Of a DNA stretch of 54,047 nt, positions 30,883 through 40,748 are shown one piece after another. The position numbers and the translations under genes were made by a program. The first letter of the stretch is position 1, and the number at the start of each line of letters is the position of its first letter. The notes below the pieces were generated by a model. It was not told where the DNA came from. It searched no databases and was given only the letters and a program-made list of their open reading frames with translations. Where the stretch lies: contig SVTW01000010.1 of NCBI GenBank assembly GCA_015063585.1, positions 1 to 54,047 on the forward strand, read 5' to 3'. Source of the stretch: Oscillospiraceae bacterium (GTDB lineage: Bacteria > Bacillota > Clostridia > Oscillospirales > CAG-272).

Positions 30883-31890
30883 ATGAAAAAAATCATTCGC
30901 TTGACCGCTTTGATCCTCTCGCTCGTCATGCTTTGCACGCTCTGCCTCGCCTGCTCATCGGCAAAAAAGCGTGAGCAAGCCGTGATCGGCACCTGCGCCG
31001 GCTTTGACGTGCTGTACGAGGAGCTTCGCTACGTAACGCTCACCTATAAGGATATTCTCGCCGCAAATTACGGTGCGGATATCTGGAGCGATCCCGAAAC
31101 CGCCGAACGCTACCGCGAGGAGCTGGAAACCGTGGTTTGGGATATGATGCTCAACAATTACGCCGTGCTTGCCACCTGTCTGGAAAACGGCATGACACGC
31201 GAATCGATGTACTCCGACGCGATCGACGACGCGATCGAGCGCCAGCTTGACGAGGCGATCGATGCCTATGGGGGCAAGAGTGCCTTCCGCGATGCGATGA
31301 AGGACATGTACATGACCGAAAATCTGATGCGTTTTTGCTTGCGCGTGGCATATCTTGAAAACGAGCTGAAATTTATTCTGACCAAGGACCTCGGCTTTAT
31401 CGAAACCGATCTGGAGGTCTTTCTGGATTGGCTGGAGGACGGAAACTCGGTTTACGTGCAGCATATTCTGATCCGCAACGACAAGGGGGATGACGTTGAC
31501 GCAAACCGCGCGCTGGCAGAAGAGATCCGCAGGCAGATCGCCAACGGAGAAGCCCGCATCGAGGATTTTGTAGGGGATAAGGTCAACGAGGAGCTGGAAA
31601 ATCTCGCGCCCTATTTCCTTGTGCGTGACGTTTACATCGAGGAGATCGAAAATGCCGCGTTTGCGCTTGCGGCATCGGGTGACGTGAGCGAGGTGGTCGA
31701 CACGGGCGACGGCTTCTATATCTTCGTGCGTCAGGACTATGCAGAGTCCGACCTGCTGCTTCAGGCAAATGATCTGCTCGATTCCTATCAGTGGGCGGTT
31801 GCCGAAAAGATCGCCATGTCCAAAAAAGCCGATCTTTCGATCGAGCTGAACGAGTACGGAAAAACGATCGACCTGCTCGCCATTACCTGA
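30883..31890 (+). CDS. PrsA/SurA-like lipoprotein foldase
   Basis: 335 residues from the ATG at 30883. Lipoprotein signal peptide ends with LCTLCLAC (Cys near 26). A SurA-like helical N domain (about 40-175) leads to a parvulin-type PPIase domain (VYVQHILIRNDKGDDVDANR...FFLV, about 195-300). Some parvulin catalytic residues look degenerate, so it may act as a chaperone. It is the first gene of a run with a TM protein and an ABC exporter, suggesting help in folding exported proteins. Confidence 0.8.
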   Translation: MKKIIRLTALILSLVMLCTLCLACSSAKKREQAVIGTCAGFDVLYEELRYVTLTYKDILAANYGADIWSDPETAERYREELETVVWDMMLNNYAVLATCLENGMTRESMYSDAIDDAIERQLDEAIDAYGGKSAFRDAMKDMYMTENLMRFCLRVAYLENELKFILTKDLGFIETDLEVFLDWLEDGNSVYVQHILIRNDKGDDVDANRALAEEIRRQIANGEARIEDFVGDKVNEELENLAPYFLVRDVYIEEIENAAFALAASGDVSEVVDTGDGFYIFVRQDYAESDLLLQANDLLDSYQWAVAEKIAMSKKADLSIELNEYGKTIDLLAIT

Positions 31891-31929
31891 TCGTTTCTTA
31901 TCATTCTTTTGAAGGGAGGTCCGCGCGCC

Positions 31930-32862
31930 GTGTTTTTGAACTTTCATAGCCGCCGTCATCGCACCCGCGTTGGAAAGCTGCACCCCGCAGCCATCGTTGC
32001 GATCACGCTTGCCGCGGCGATCCTTTTGACGCTTCTGATCGGAAACCTGCTGTATGATTGGCTGGACGACGAAACCTACCGCAAGCTCACCGACGGGGAG
32101 GACGAGACCGAACCGGCAAGCCCGATCATAAACGTGCCGTCCCGCAAGGTCAACGCCTATCCCTTCGCGCTCGGCGACGATCTCGGTGAGGTGCTCGGAA
32201 GCCCCGCGCTTTCGGTGGCAATCAACACCCCCGACGGCAAGGTTGCCTATACGTCCGCCGTGACCGCCTATCTCGGATTGCCCGACACGCCCGACGTCCC
32301 GCTGATCGAAACCATGGGCGAGCTTTGCTCCTACATTCCCCATGCCTCGGGCGTTTTTTACGCGCAGGCATTTTCGCAAACCGACCCCGACCTCTTTTAT
32401 GCCGCCGCGCTTGCCGATGCCGCTCTGCTGCGTGAATTCGCGAACGCGGGCGCGGACGAGCTCTTGCTCTGCGGTCTGCCGTGCGAGCCTGCCGCGCTTG
32501 ACCGCGTGATGCTCTACCTCCGCGCGATCAAAACCAACCTGCCCAAAATTGCGGTGGGGGTTGCCGTCCCGCTCGACGCCGCCGAAGCGGAGGGGAGCTG
32601 GGAGATCCTTTCTTCCATGCTCACGGTCTGCGACTTTTGCGCCCTGGACCTCTCGCGTGAGCCGATCGACAGCACAGACACCGCCGAGGGTGAGCTCTCC
32701 CCCTCTGCCGTGGCGTTGCTTTCCGAGGTCTCCTTTTATCTCGACGCATACGGAATGCGAATCCTGATCGCCGCCGATCAAGCCGCGCTTCTGACCGTGC
32801 TGGAATTGCAAATGTATCCCAATTATCAGGTTCTTCCCCCCATAAAACAGGACGAAATATAA
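31930..32862 (+). CDS. single-span extracytoplasmic protein, function unknown
   Basis: 310 residues. The GTG at 31930 lies after GGGAGGT (31913-31919) with good spacing. A basic N-terminus (RRHRTRVGKLHP) and one helix (AAIVAITLAAAILLTLLIGNLLYDWL, about 18-43) put the remaining 265 residues outside. The ectodomain alternates strands and helices (ALSVAINTPDGKVAYTS, KIAVGVAVPLDAAEAEGSWE, CALDLSREPID, YLDAYGMRILIAAD) like a TIM-barrel or hydrolase fold, but I cannot name a family. It follows the foldase by 39 nt. Confidence 0.65.
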   Translation: MFLNFHSRRHRTRVGKLHPAAIVAITLAAAILLTLLIGNLLYDWLDDETYRKLTDGEDETEPASPIINVPSRKVNAYPFALGDDLGEVLGSPALSVAINTPDGKVAYTSAVTAYLGLPDTPDVPLIETMGELCSYIPHASGVFYAQAFSQTDPDLFYAAALADAALLREFANAGADELLLCGLPCEPAALDRVMLYLRAIKTNLPKIAVGVAVPLDAAEAEGSWEILSSMLTVCDFCALDLSREPIDSTDTAEGELSPSAVALLSEVSFYLDAYGMRILIAADQAALLTVLELQMYPNYQVLPPIKQDEI

Positions 32863-32890
32863 TCTCAAAGAAAGCCAGGATACCAAAACG

Positions 32891-34609
32891 ATGCTCAAAC
32901 GCTTTTTAAGTTACTACAAGCCGCACAAAACACTCTTTGCGCTCGATATGCTCGCCTCTCTGGTCGTTGCCCTGATCGGCGTGGTCTACCCGATGGTCAC
33001 GCGCACCATGCTCAATGATCTGATCCCCAACCAGAATTACCGCATGATCGTGATCGCGGGGCTCGGGCTTCTCCTGCTCTATGCTGTGCGCATGATGCTC
33101 AACTTCTTCATTCAGTATCAAGGTCACGTGATGGGCGTGCGCATGCAGGCACAGATGCGCAGCGACCTGTTCAACCATCTGCAAAAGCTCCCCTTCAGCT
33201 TTTATGACAAGCATGAAACGGGTAAGATCATGTCGCGCCTGACAAACGACCTGTTTGAGGTTGTGGAGTTGGCGCATCACGGCCCCGAAAACCTGATCAT
33301 CTGCGGTATCTCGGTCATCATTTCCTTTGTCTATCTTTCCACCATTAATATCTATCTCTCGCTCATCATTTTCGCATGCGTGCCGCTTCTTGTTGCCGTC
33401 TCGCTTTTCACCCGTCGCCGCATGCAAAGTGCCTTTCAGGAGCGCCGCGTTTCCACTGCCGCCATCAATGCCTCGGTGGAGAGCAGTATTTCGGGTATCC
33501 GCGTGACAAAAGCCTTTACGAACGCCAAAAAGGAAGCCGAAAAATTTGAGGTTGGAAACGAGCAGTTCCAGGACGCCAGCAAAAAAGCTTACAAGGCGAT
33601 GGGGCAGTTCCACTCGGCAACCACCTTTGTCACCGACGTGTTCAACGTGGTGGTGCTGATCGCGGGCGGTCTCTTTCTCTACAACGGCAAGATCACCTTT
33701 GCCGACTACTCGGCATTTATCGTTTCGATCAATCTCTTCCTCGGCCCCGTCAATACGCTCATTCGCTTTGTGGAGCAATATCAGAACGGCGTTGCGGGCT
33801 TTGAACGCTTTGTTGAAATTATGGACGTGGAGCCCGAACCCGACGGCGCAAATGCCACCGACGTGGCGCGCCTGCGCGGGGAGATCGAATTTACCGACCT
33901 CTCCTACGGCTATGAGACCGACCGCGAGGTGCTCCGCAACATCAGCTTGAAAATTGAGGAGGGCAAAACCTTTGCGCTCGTTGGACCGAGCGGCGGCGGT
34001 AAAACCACGCTCTGCCACCTGATCCCGCATTTTTATGACGTGCGTTCGGGCAGTCTCCGCATCGACGGCATCGAGATCCACGACATCACGCTTGCCTCGC
34101 TCCGCCGCAACATCGGAATCGTACAGCAGGACATCTACCTTTTCAATGCCAGCATTCGCGACAACATTCTCTACGGACGGCTTGATGCCACCGAGGAGGA
34201 AGTGATCGAGGCGGCAAAGCGTGCCAATATCCACGACTACATCATGTCGCTCGACGAGGGCTACGACACCGTGATCGGCGAACGCGGCGTGCGTCTCTCG
34301 GGCGGTCAGAAGCAACGTCTCTGCATCGCGCGCGTATTCCTGAAAAATCCGCCGATCCTGATTCTCGACGAGGCAACGAGCGCGCTCGACAATGCCACGG
34401 AAATTCTGATCCAACAGGCACTTGACGAGCTCTGCCGCGGCAGAACCACGCTCGTGGTCGCGCACCGACTCTCCACCATTAAAAACGCCGACGAGATCGC
34501 CGTGGTTTCGGAAGGCAGGATCGTGGAGCGCGGCGACCACAACGCTCTGATCGAGCAAAACGGAATTTACGCAAGCCTCTACCGCCAACAGTTCCGTGAG
34601 GCAAACTGA
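32891..34609 (+). CDS. ABC exporter (fused permease-ATPase)
   Basis: 572 residues: six-helix ABC membrane domain (about 1-310, MLASLVVALIGVVYPMV..., KHETGKIMSRLTNDL) and ATPase with Walker A GPSGGGKTT, signature VRLSGGQKQRLCIARVF and Walker B ILILDEATSALD. Typical half-transporter of the MdlB/LmrA lipid-peptide-drug type, working as a homodimer. Weak ribosome site (CAGGATACC). Downstream of the foldase and TM protein, so the export substrate may depend on them. Confidence 0.9.
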   Translation: MLKRFLSYYKPHKTLFALDMLASLVVALIGVVYPMVTRTMLNDLIPNQNYRMIVIAGLGLLLLYAVRMMLNFFIQYQGHVMGVRMQAQMRSDLFNHLQKLPFSFYDKHETGKIMSRLTNDLFEVVELAHHGPENLIICGISVIISFVYLSTINIYLSLIIFACVPLLVAVSLFTRRRMQSAFQERRVSTAAINASVESSISGIRVTKAFTNAKKEAEKFEVGNEQFQDASKKAYKAMGQFHSATTFVTDVFNVVVLIAGGLFLYNGKITFADYSAFIVSINLFLGPVNTLIRFVEQYQNGVAGFERFVEIMDVEPEPDGANATDVARLRGEIEFTDLSYGYETDREVLRNISLKIEEGKTFALVGPSGGGKTTLCHLIPHFYDVRSGSLRIDGIEIHDITLASLRRNIGIVQQDIYLFNASIRDNILYGRLDATEEEVIEAAKRANIHDYIMSLDEGYDTVIGERGVRLSGGQKQRLCIARVFLKNPPILILDEATSALDNATEILIQQALDELCRGRTTLVVAHRLSTIKNADEIAVVSEGRIVERGDHNALIEQNGIYASLYRQQFREAN

Positions 34610-34636
34610 TACAAACGCACCAAGGAGGGATTTCTC

Positions 34637-35101
34637 TTGTCGATCCGCTTTGATCCGTCGCAACGGCACGACTTTGAATATGACGGCACCGTTATCACCC
34701 GATACTGCGGTGAGGGCGGCGACCTTGTGATCCCTGCGGGTGTCACCGACCTTTTCTTTGAGGTCTTCTCTGCCAATTCTCAACTCACGGGGGTGCAGAT
34801 TCCGGGAAGCATGCCCGCTGTCACCGCATTTGTGTTCGAGGGCTGCAAGAATCTCCACCGCGTGACGCTGGCAGAGGGTGTGCGCGAGATCTCCTGCGCC
34901 GCCTTTCGCGACTGCGCCGCGCTGACCGTGCTTGACCTGCCCCGCAGCCTGACCAAGCTCGATAAATTTGCATTTGCAGGTTGCTCCGCGCTGACCGCGA
35001 TCCGCTTCGGCGGCTCTCCCGCAGAGTGGGCGCGTGTGCAAAAATGCGAGGGTTGGGATGCCGACACGGGAAACTACACCCTGATCTGCAAGGAGACATA
35101 A
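34637..35101 (+). CDS. short BspA-like LRR protein
   Basis: 154 residues; TTG start eight nt after AAGGAGGG. Three LRR_5 repeats (AFVFEGCKNL, ISCAAFRDCAAL, LDKFAFAGCSAL) after an N-terminal 60 residues (FDPSQRHDFEYDGTVITRY) and a C-terminal region ending in WARVQKCEGWDADTGNYTL. No signal peptide. A smaller relative of the 17-repeat protein at 26592. Its location behind an ABC exporter is suggestive only. Confidence 0.8.
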   Translation: MSIRFDPSQRHDFEYDGTVITRYCGEGGDLVIPAGVTDLFFEVFSANSQLTGVQIPGSMPAVTAFVFEGCKNLHRVTLAEGVREISCAAFRDCAALTVLDLPRSLTKLDKFAFAGCSALTAIRFGGSPAEWARVQKCEGWDADTGNYTLICKET

Positions 35102-35138
35102 CCGGTCTACGGACCGCAACGACCAAAAGGAGCATACC

Positions 35139-36473
35139 ATGACAAACATTCAGCTGAATTTCAACCAAGGTGCGGGCAGGATCAAGCCGATGCACGCGGT
35201 CAACAACGGTCCCGTCGGCTCGCGCGTCCGACAGGGAAACAGTACGTTTGCTTACTTTGAGGAGGCGGGTATTCCCTACGCACGCAATCATGACGCGTCC
35301 TTCTGCGAAAGCTACGGCGGCGAATACACCGTGGACGTTCATCGCATCTTCCGCGATTTTGACGCCGATCCCGATGACCCCGCAAGCTATGATTTCGAAT
35401 GCACCGACCAATGCGTTGCCGATACGCTTTCGACGGGAACGCAGGTCTATTACCGTCTCGGCTCGCGCATTGAGCACGGCAAAAAGGTTGGCACCTTCCC
35501 GCCTAAGGATTTTACCAAATGGGCAAAGATCTGTGAGCACATCATTCGCCACTACAATGAGGGCTGGGCAAACGGCTTTACCTACGGCATTGCATATTGG
35601 GAGATCTGGAATGAGCCCGATTGCCGCAACGCCGACGGCTCCACCCCCTGCTGGCAAGGCACCCCTGCGGAATTTGTGGAGTTCTTCTGCACCGCGCAGA
35701 GCTACCTCAAGGAAAAATTCCCGCATCTCAAGATCGGCGGTCCCGCTTTTTGTACGCTGAACCTGACAAATCCCGAGCAGGAACGCTTTGTCAAGCTCTT
35801 TTTCAACACCCTGCGCGAGCGCAAGATCCCGCTCGATTTCTTCTCCTTTCACCGCTATACCAACGAGCCGCACAAAATGCGTGCGCGTATTGCGGACGCG
35901 CGTCGGCTCTGTGATGAATACGGATACAAAAATGCCGAGATCCATCTCAATGAATGGAACTACATCCGCAGCTTTCTGGGCGAGGATTGGACCTACAGCC
36001 TGCATGCGGAAAAGGGGCTCAAGGGGGCATCCTTCACAACGGGCTGCATGTGTGTGGGTCAGGACGCTCCGCTCGATATGCTTATGTATTATGACGCGCG
36101 CCCCTGCTCGATGAACGGCATGTTCGACACCGATTTTTATACGCCCCTCAAGGGCTACTACCCCTTCCGATTCTTCGGCGCGCTCTACCGCATGGGAGAA
36201 TACGTCAAGCCGAGCTACACAGAGGCACCGATCTACTGCGTCGCGGCAAAGGGAACCCGAAAAATGGGGGTTCTGCTCACGCATTTCACCGACGACGACA
36301 ACGCGCCTGCCGAGGCAGTAACACTCAACATGGAGGGCGTGGCAGGCAAAACCGCACGGATCTATCTGCTTGACCGCGATACCGATGCCGCGCAAGTGGA
36401 AACACGTACACTCGGCGACCGCCTCACACTTGAGCTCCCGCTGTATGCGGTGTATTATATCGAGATCGAATAA
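35139..36473 (+). CDS. GH39-like glycoside hydrolase
   Basis: 444 residues with AAAGGAGCATACC upstream. A (beta/alpha)8 barrel of clan GH-A: acid/base Glu in YWEIWNEPD (near 159) and nucleophile Glu in HLNEWNY (near 272), then a C-terminal beta-sandwich (KMGVLLTHFTDDD...). The pattern is that of GH39 xylosidase/iduronidase-like enzymes. No signal peptide, so it acts on imported saccharides. Last gene before the PFOR promoter; no terminator seen behind the LRR gene, so it may be in the same transcript. Confidence 0.8.
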   Translation: MTNIQLNFNQGAGRIKPMHAVNNGPVGSRVRQGNSTFAYFEEAGIPYARNHDASFCESYGGEYTVDVHRIFRDFDADPDDPASYDFECTDQCVADTLSTGTQVYYRLGSRIEHGKKVGTFPPKDFTKWAKICEHIIRHYNEGWANGFTYGIAYWEIWNEPDCRNADGSTPCWQGTPAEFVEFFCTAQSYLKEKFPHLKIGGPAFCTLNLTNPEQERFVKLFFNTLRERKIPLDFFSFHRYTNEPHKMRARIADARRLCDEYGYKNAEIHLNEWNYIRSFLGEDWTYSLHAEKGLKGASFTTGCMCVGQDAPLDMLMYYDARPCSMNGMFDTDFYTPLKGYYPFRFFGALYRMGEYVKPSYTEAPIYCVAAKGTRKMGVLLTHFTDDDNAPAEAVTLNMEGVAGKTARIYLLDRDTDAAQVETRTLGDRLTLELPLYAVYYIEIE

Positions 36474-36601
36474 GCGGCTCTGTCTCAGGCTTTTTCTGCA
36501 AGAATTTGCTCGTTTTTCTCGATATGGGGATTTTTTTCACCCTTCCTTTGGAAATTGACAAAAATTTCACATGCAAAGCCTTTGAAATTTTCAAAAAGCC
36601 C

Positions 36602-36630
36602 TTTACATTTTGAAAAAAATGTGGTATTAT
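36602..36630 (+). promoter_or_regulatory. promoter of PFOR
   Basis: TTTACA (36602-36607), 17 bp, TATTAT (36625-36630), in an AT-rich leader 57 nt before the ATG. Confidence 0.75.
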
Positions 36631-36686
36631 GTAAGTTGGTAAAGATAAATTCTATCTTCAATAAATCTCAGGAGGATTACACAAAC

Positions 36687-39600
36687 ATGGCTATTGAAAG
36701 AAAAAAGATTTCCATGGATGGTAACACCGCCGCGGCGCACGTGTCCTACGCGTTCACCGAGGTTGCTGCCATCTACCCGATCACTCCCTCGTCTCCGATG
36801 GCGGAAGTGACCGACACATGGGCTGCTACCGACAAGAACATTTTCGGTGAGCCGGCGAGAAACATTCTCGGCGACACCGTTAAGGTGATGGAGATGCAGT
36901 CCGAGGCAGGTGCCGCAGGTGCCGTTCACGGCTCTCTTGCTGCAGGTGCTCTTACCACGACCTACACCGCATCGCAGGGTCTGCTTCTGATGATCCCCAA
37001 CATGTACAAGATCGCGGGTGAGCTTCTCCCCTGCGTGATCCATGTTTCGGCTCGTTGCGTTGCTTCTCACGCGCTCAATATTTTCGGTGACCACTCCGAC
37101 GTTTACGCCTGCCGCCAGACCGGTTTCGCTATGATGGCTGAAACCAACCAGCAGGAGATCATGGACCTGGGTGCAGTTGCACACCTGGCAACCATTAAGA
37201 GCCGCGTTCCTTTCCTGAACTTCTTCGACGGCTTCCGTACCTCTCACGAGGTTCAGAAGATCGAGGCTTGGGATTACAAGGATCTGGCTGAAATGGTTGA
37301 TATGGACGCGCTCAAGGCATTCCGCTCCCGCGCACTCAACCCCGAGCATCCCGTACTCCGCGGCTCGGCTGAGAACGGAGACATCTTCTTCCAGCACAGA
37401 GAGGCTTGCAACCCCTACTATGAGGCACTTCCCGCAATTGTGGAAGAGTACATGGATAAGGTAAATGCAAAGCTCGGAACCGATTATAAGCTCTTCAACT
37501 ACTACGGTGCTCCCGATGCCGAAAAGGTAATCGTTGCTATGGGCTCTGTTTGCGACGTGATCGAAGAAGTGATCGACTACATGCTCGCAGCAGGCGAGAA
37601 GGTCGGTCTTGTAAAGGTTCGCCTCTACAGACCCTTCGTTGCTGAGAAGCTCGCTGAGGCTCTGCCCAAGACCGTGAAGAAGATCGCAGTTCTTGACAGA
37701 ACCAAGGAGCCCGGCGCTCTTGGCGAACCCCTCTACCTCGACGTGGTTGCAGCGCTCGCAGCTACCGGCGTGAACGCAAAGGTTGTTGGCGGCCGCTACG
37801 GTCTGGGTTCGAAGGACACCACTCCCGCATCGGTATTCGCTGTTTACACAAACCTTGATCAGGCTGAGCCCAAGAACGGCTTCACCATCGGAATCGTGGA
37901 CGACCTCACCGGTCACTCGCTCCCCGAGACCGTATCTGCCGACACCGCTCCCGCAGGCACCGTTGCATGCAAGTTCTGGGGTCTGGGCGGCGACGGAACG
38001 GTTGGCGCAAACAAGAACTCGATCAAGATCATCGGTGACTACACCGATAAGTTCATTCAGGCATACTATCAGTATGACTCCAAGAAGACCAACGGCGTTA
38101 CCATCTCGCACCTGCGTTTCGGTGACAAGGCTATCAAGTCTCCTTACTATATCACCAAGGCAGATTTCGTTGCCTGCCACGTTCCCGCCTACATTCTCAA
38201 GGGCTACAAGATCGTTCAGGACGTAAAGCCCGGCGGAACCTTCCTGCTCAACTGCCAGTGGACGGCGGATGAGTTGGACGCACACCTTCCCAACTCGGTT
38301 AAGAGCTACATCGCAAAGAACAACATTCAGTTCTACATCATCAACGCGATCGACAAGGCTCGTGAGATCGGTATGGGCAAGCGCACCAACACCATTCTTC
38401 AGTCCGCATTCTTCAAGCTGGCTAACATTATGCCCATCGAAGAGGCGGTTGACCACATGAAGTACATGGCTAAGAAGTCCTACCTCAAGAAGGGCGAAGC
38501 CATCGTTGAAATGAACTACAAGGCAATCGACGCCGGCGTTGACGCAACCGTTAAGGTTGACGTTCCCGCTGCTTGGGCAACCCTCGCGGACGAGGCTGCT
38601 GAGGCTCCCGCAACCGGCGCTCGCGCAGATCTTGTTGACTTCGTAAATAACATCGTTCGTCCCGTTAACGCAATGGGCGGCGACGCACTCCCCGTTTCGG
38701 CATTCAAGGATTGCGCAGACGGTACCTTCCCGCAGGGCTCCGCAGCTTATGAGAAGCGCGGCGTTGCAGTGGACGTTCCCGTTTGGTACGCGGAAAACTG
38801 CATCCAGTGTAACAACTGTGCATTCGTATGTCCTCATGCCGCTATCCGTCCCTTCGCTATGACCGAGGAAGAGGCTGCTGCAGCTCCCGCTTCCACGAAG
38901 TTTACCGCGAAGCCGGTGATCAAGACCACCTATAAGTTCACCATGGCAATCAGCCCGCTCGACTGTATGGGTTGTACCCTCTGCGTAAAGGCATGCCCTG
39001 TAACCGTAAAGGCTCTCAAGGACGGCAACCCCGAAAAGGCTGCTCTCGTGATGACCTCTCAGGCAAGCCAGCTCGATCAGCAGGATGCTTGGAACTACGC
39101 CGTTTCCAAGGTTTCCGAAAAGAAGGAACTCGTGAACTTCACCGTTAAGGGCAGCCAGTTCAAGCAGCCCCTGCTTGAGTTCTCGGGCTCCTGCGCAGGC
39201 TGTGCTGAGACCTCTTACGCACGCCTCGTAACCCAGCTCTTCGGTGAGAGAATGTATATCTCCAACGCAACCGGATGCTCCTCTATCTGGGGTGGTTCGG
39301 CTCCCGCAACTCCTTACACCGTAAACCGCGAATCTGGCTGCGGTCCCGCTTGGGGCAACTCACTCTTCGAGGACAACGCTGAGCACGGTCTCGGTATCGC
39401 TCTCGGTCAGAAGACCATTCGTCAGAGACTGATGGGCAAGGTAAAGGAAATGGCTGCTTCCGACAAGGCATCGGCTGAGTTCAAGGCAGCGGCAGACGCT
39501 TACTTTGCAACCGCTGAGGACGGCGAGAAGAACACCGAGGCTACCAAGGCTCTGATCGTTGAGCTCGAAAAGGCAGCAGCGGAAGGCTGTCCCACCGCTC

Positions 39601-40280
39601 CCGCAATCCTTGCAGAGCGTGAATACCTCTCCAAGAAGTCGGTATGGATCTTCGGTGGTGACGGTTGGGCATACGACATCGGCTTCGGCGGCTTGGACCA
39701 CGTACTCGCTTCGGGTGAGGATGTAAACGTATTCGTATTCGATACCGAGGTTTACTCCAACACCGGCGGACAGGCATCTAAGGCATCGAGCATCGGTCAG
39801 GTTGCTCAGTTCGCAGCAGCAGGTAAGGCAATCGGCAAGAAGAACCTTGCTGAGATCGCAATGTCCTACGGCTACGTTTACGTTGCACAGGTTGCTATGG
39901 GCGCAGATATGAACCAGCTCCTCAAGGCTCTCAAGGAAGCAGAAGCTTACCATGGTCCTTCGCTGATCATCGGTTACGCTCCTTGCGAAATGCACGGTCT
40001 GAAGGGCGGCATGCAGAACTGCCAGCTCGAAATGAAGAAGGCTGTGGAAGCAGGCTACTGGCAGATGTTCCGTTACAACCCGACTCTCGAGTCCAACAAG
40101 CTCAGCATCGACTCCAAGGAGCCCAGCGCTGACTACGTTGACTTCATCAAGACCGAGACTCGTTACGCTCGTCTGGCTCAGTCCTTCCCCGAAAGAGCTG
40201 CTGACCTCTTCGCAAAAGCAGACGCAAATGCAAAGGCGAAGTATCAGAGACTGCTCAAGATGGGCAAGCTTTACGAATAA
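36687..40280 (+). CDS. nifJ: pyruvate:ferredoxin (flavodoxin) oxidoreductase
   Basis: 1197 residues. The ATG at 36687 follows TCAGGAGGATTACACAAAC. Single-chain homodimer type: pyruvate-binding domains start with AAHVSYAFTEVAAIYPITPS; two [4Fe-4S] motifs CIQCNNCAFVCPHA (about 705) and CMGCTLCVKACPV (about 760); a third cluster region SGSCAGCAET; TPP site GDGWAYDIGFGG and NTGGQASKAS. It converts pyruvate plus CoA to acetyl-CoA, CO2 and reduced ferredoxin, the central step of fermentation here. Codons are strongly biased (GCT, GTT, AAG), unlike the neighbours, as expected for a highly expressed gene. Confidence 0.97.
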   Translation: MAIERKKISMDGNTAAAHVSYAFTEVAAIYPITPSSPMAEVTDTWAATDKNIFGEPARNILGDTVKVMEMQSEAGAAGAVHGSLAAGALTTTYTASQGLLLMIPNMYKIAGELLPCVIHVSARCVASHALNIFGDHSDVYACRQTGFAMMAETNQQEIMDLGAVAHLATIKSRVPFLNFFDGFRTSHEVQKIEAWDYKDLAEMVDMDALKAFRSRALNPEHPVLRGSAENGDIFFQHREACNPYYEALPAIVEEYMDKVNAKLGTDYKLFNYYGAPDAEKVIVAMGSVCDVIEEVIDYMLAAGEKVGLVKVRLYRPFVAEKLAEALPKTVKKIAVLDRTKEPGALGEPLYLDVVAALAATGVNAKVVGGRYGLGSKDTTPASVFAVYTNLDQAEPKNGFTIGIVDDLTGHSLPETVSADTAPAGTVACKFWGLGGDGTVGANKNSIKIIGDYTDKFIQAYYQYDSKKTNGVTISHLRFGDKAIKSPYYITKADFVACHVPAYILKGYKIVQDVKPGGTFLLNCQWTADELDAHLPNSVKSYIAKNNIQFYIINAIDKAREIGMGKRTNTILQSAFFKLANIMPIEEAVDHMKYMAKKSYLKKGEAIVEMNYKAIDAGVDATVKVDVPAAWATLADEAAEAPATGARADLVDFVNNIVRPVNAMGGDALPVSAFKDCADGTFPQGSAAYEKRGVAVDVPVWYAENCIQCNNCAFVCPHAAIRPFAMTEEEAAAAPASTKFTAKPVIKTTYKFTMAISPLDCMGCTLCVKACPVTVKALKDGNPEKAALVMTSQASQLDQQDAWNYAVSKVSEKKELVNFTVKGSQFKQPLLEFSGSCAGCAETSYARLVTQLFGERMYISNATGCSSIWGGSAPATPYTVNRESGCGPAWGNSLFEDNAEHGLGIALGQKTIRQRLMGKVKEMAASDKASAEFKAAADAYFATAEDGEKNTEATKALIVELEKAAAEGCPTAPAILAEREYLSKKSVWIFGGDGWAYDIGFGGLDHVLASGEDVNVFVFDTEVYSNTGGQASKASSIGQVAQFAAAGKAIGKKNLAEIAMSYGYVYVAQVAMGADMNQLLKALKEAEAYHGPSLIIGYAPCEMHGLKGGMQNCQLEMKKAVEAGYWQMFRYNPTLESNKLSIDSKEPSADYVDFIKTETRYARLAQSFPERAADLFAKADANAKAKYQRLLKMGKLYE

Positions 40281-40295
40281 TTCCAAAAAATAATT

Positions 40296-40323
40296 GGGGC
40301 AGTCTCAAATTTGAGACTGCCCC
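40296..40323 (+). terminator. PFOR terminator
   Basis: GGGGCAGTCTCAAA/TTTGAGACTGCCCC, a perfect 14-bp palindrome, 15 nt after the stop, followed by TTATT. It resembles the outer-stem plus CAAA style of the 3'-end family but lacks the TGCA core. Confidence 0.8.
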
Positions 40324-40425
40324 TTATTGGATCGACCAAACGAGCTCGATTTTGCGTGAGGGGGTTCATTCGCTTTTTCGTTTGACTGCACAGTCGAAAA
40401 ATGCATACCTCACAAATATCTTTTT

Positions 40426-40462
40426 ATTTTAGGTTGACAATATCCTAAAATTTAGGTATAAT
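40426..40462 (+). promoter_or_regulatory. phd-doc promoter with overlapping operators
   Basis: TTGACA (40434-40439), 17 bp, TATAAT (40457-40462). The spacer contains the palindrome CCTAAAATTTAGG (40444-40456), and ATTTTAGG just before the -35 is a further inverted half-site. This is the expected layout for autorepression by a Phd-type antitoxin. Confidence 0.8.
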
Positions 40463-40492
40463 ATAAGAGACAAGAACGGAAGGAGCGAAAAA

Positions 40493-40735
40493 ATGAACCT
40501 CAAAGCAAGTCAGATCGTTTCGATCTCCGAAGCAAATCAGAATTTTTCACGCGTGGCGCGTCTGGCGGATAAGCACGGCGAGCTTTACATCTTTAAAAAC
40601 AACAAGCCCAAATACCGATTGGTAGACCTTGAGAGCGATACCTCGATCGAAATGACCGACGACGAAAAGATCGACTTCGTGGCGGCACGCATTCTCCGGC
40701 TCTACCGTCCCGCCTTTGAAGAGCTTGCGAAATAA
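40493..40735 (+). CDS. phd: Phd/YefM-type antitoxin
   Basis: 80 residues, AACGGAAGGAGCGAAAAA before the ATG. The N-terminal half (ASQIVSISEANQNFSRVARL and then IFKNNKPKYRLVDLE) is the Phd/YefM DNA-binding fold; the acidic C-terminal half should wrap the toxin. Paired with the Doc gene 13 nt downstream. It binds the palindromes in its own promoter, by family rule. Confidence 0.85.
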   Translation: MNLKASQIVSISEANQNFSRVARLADKHGELYIFKNNKPKYRLVDLESDTSIEMTDDEKIDFVAARILRLYRPAFEELAK

Positions 40736-40748
40736 GGGGGGAATGAGA

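Noticed and set aside
32906-35149. 747-codon minus-strand frame
   Set aside because: Antisense of the ABC exporter and LRR gene; no ribosome site, no domain, while the plus strand has complete ABC motifs.
36627-38837. 736-codon minus-strand frame
   Set aside because: Antisense of PFOR; a by-product of the strong codon bias in that gene.
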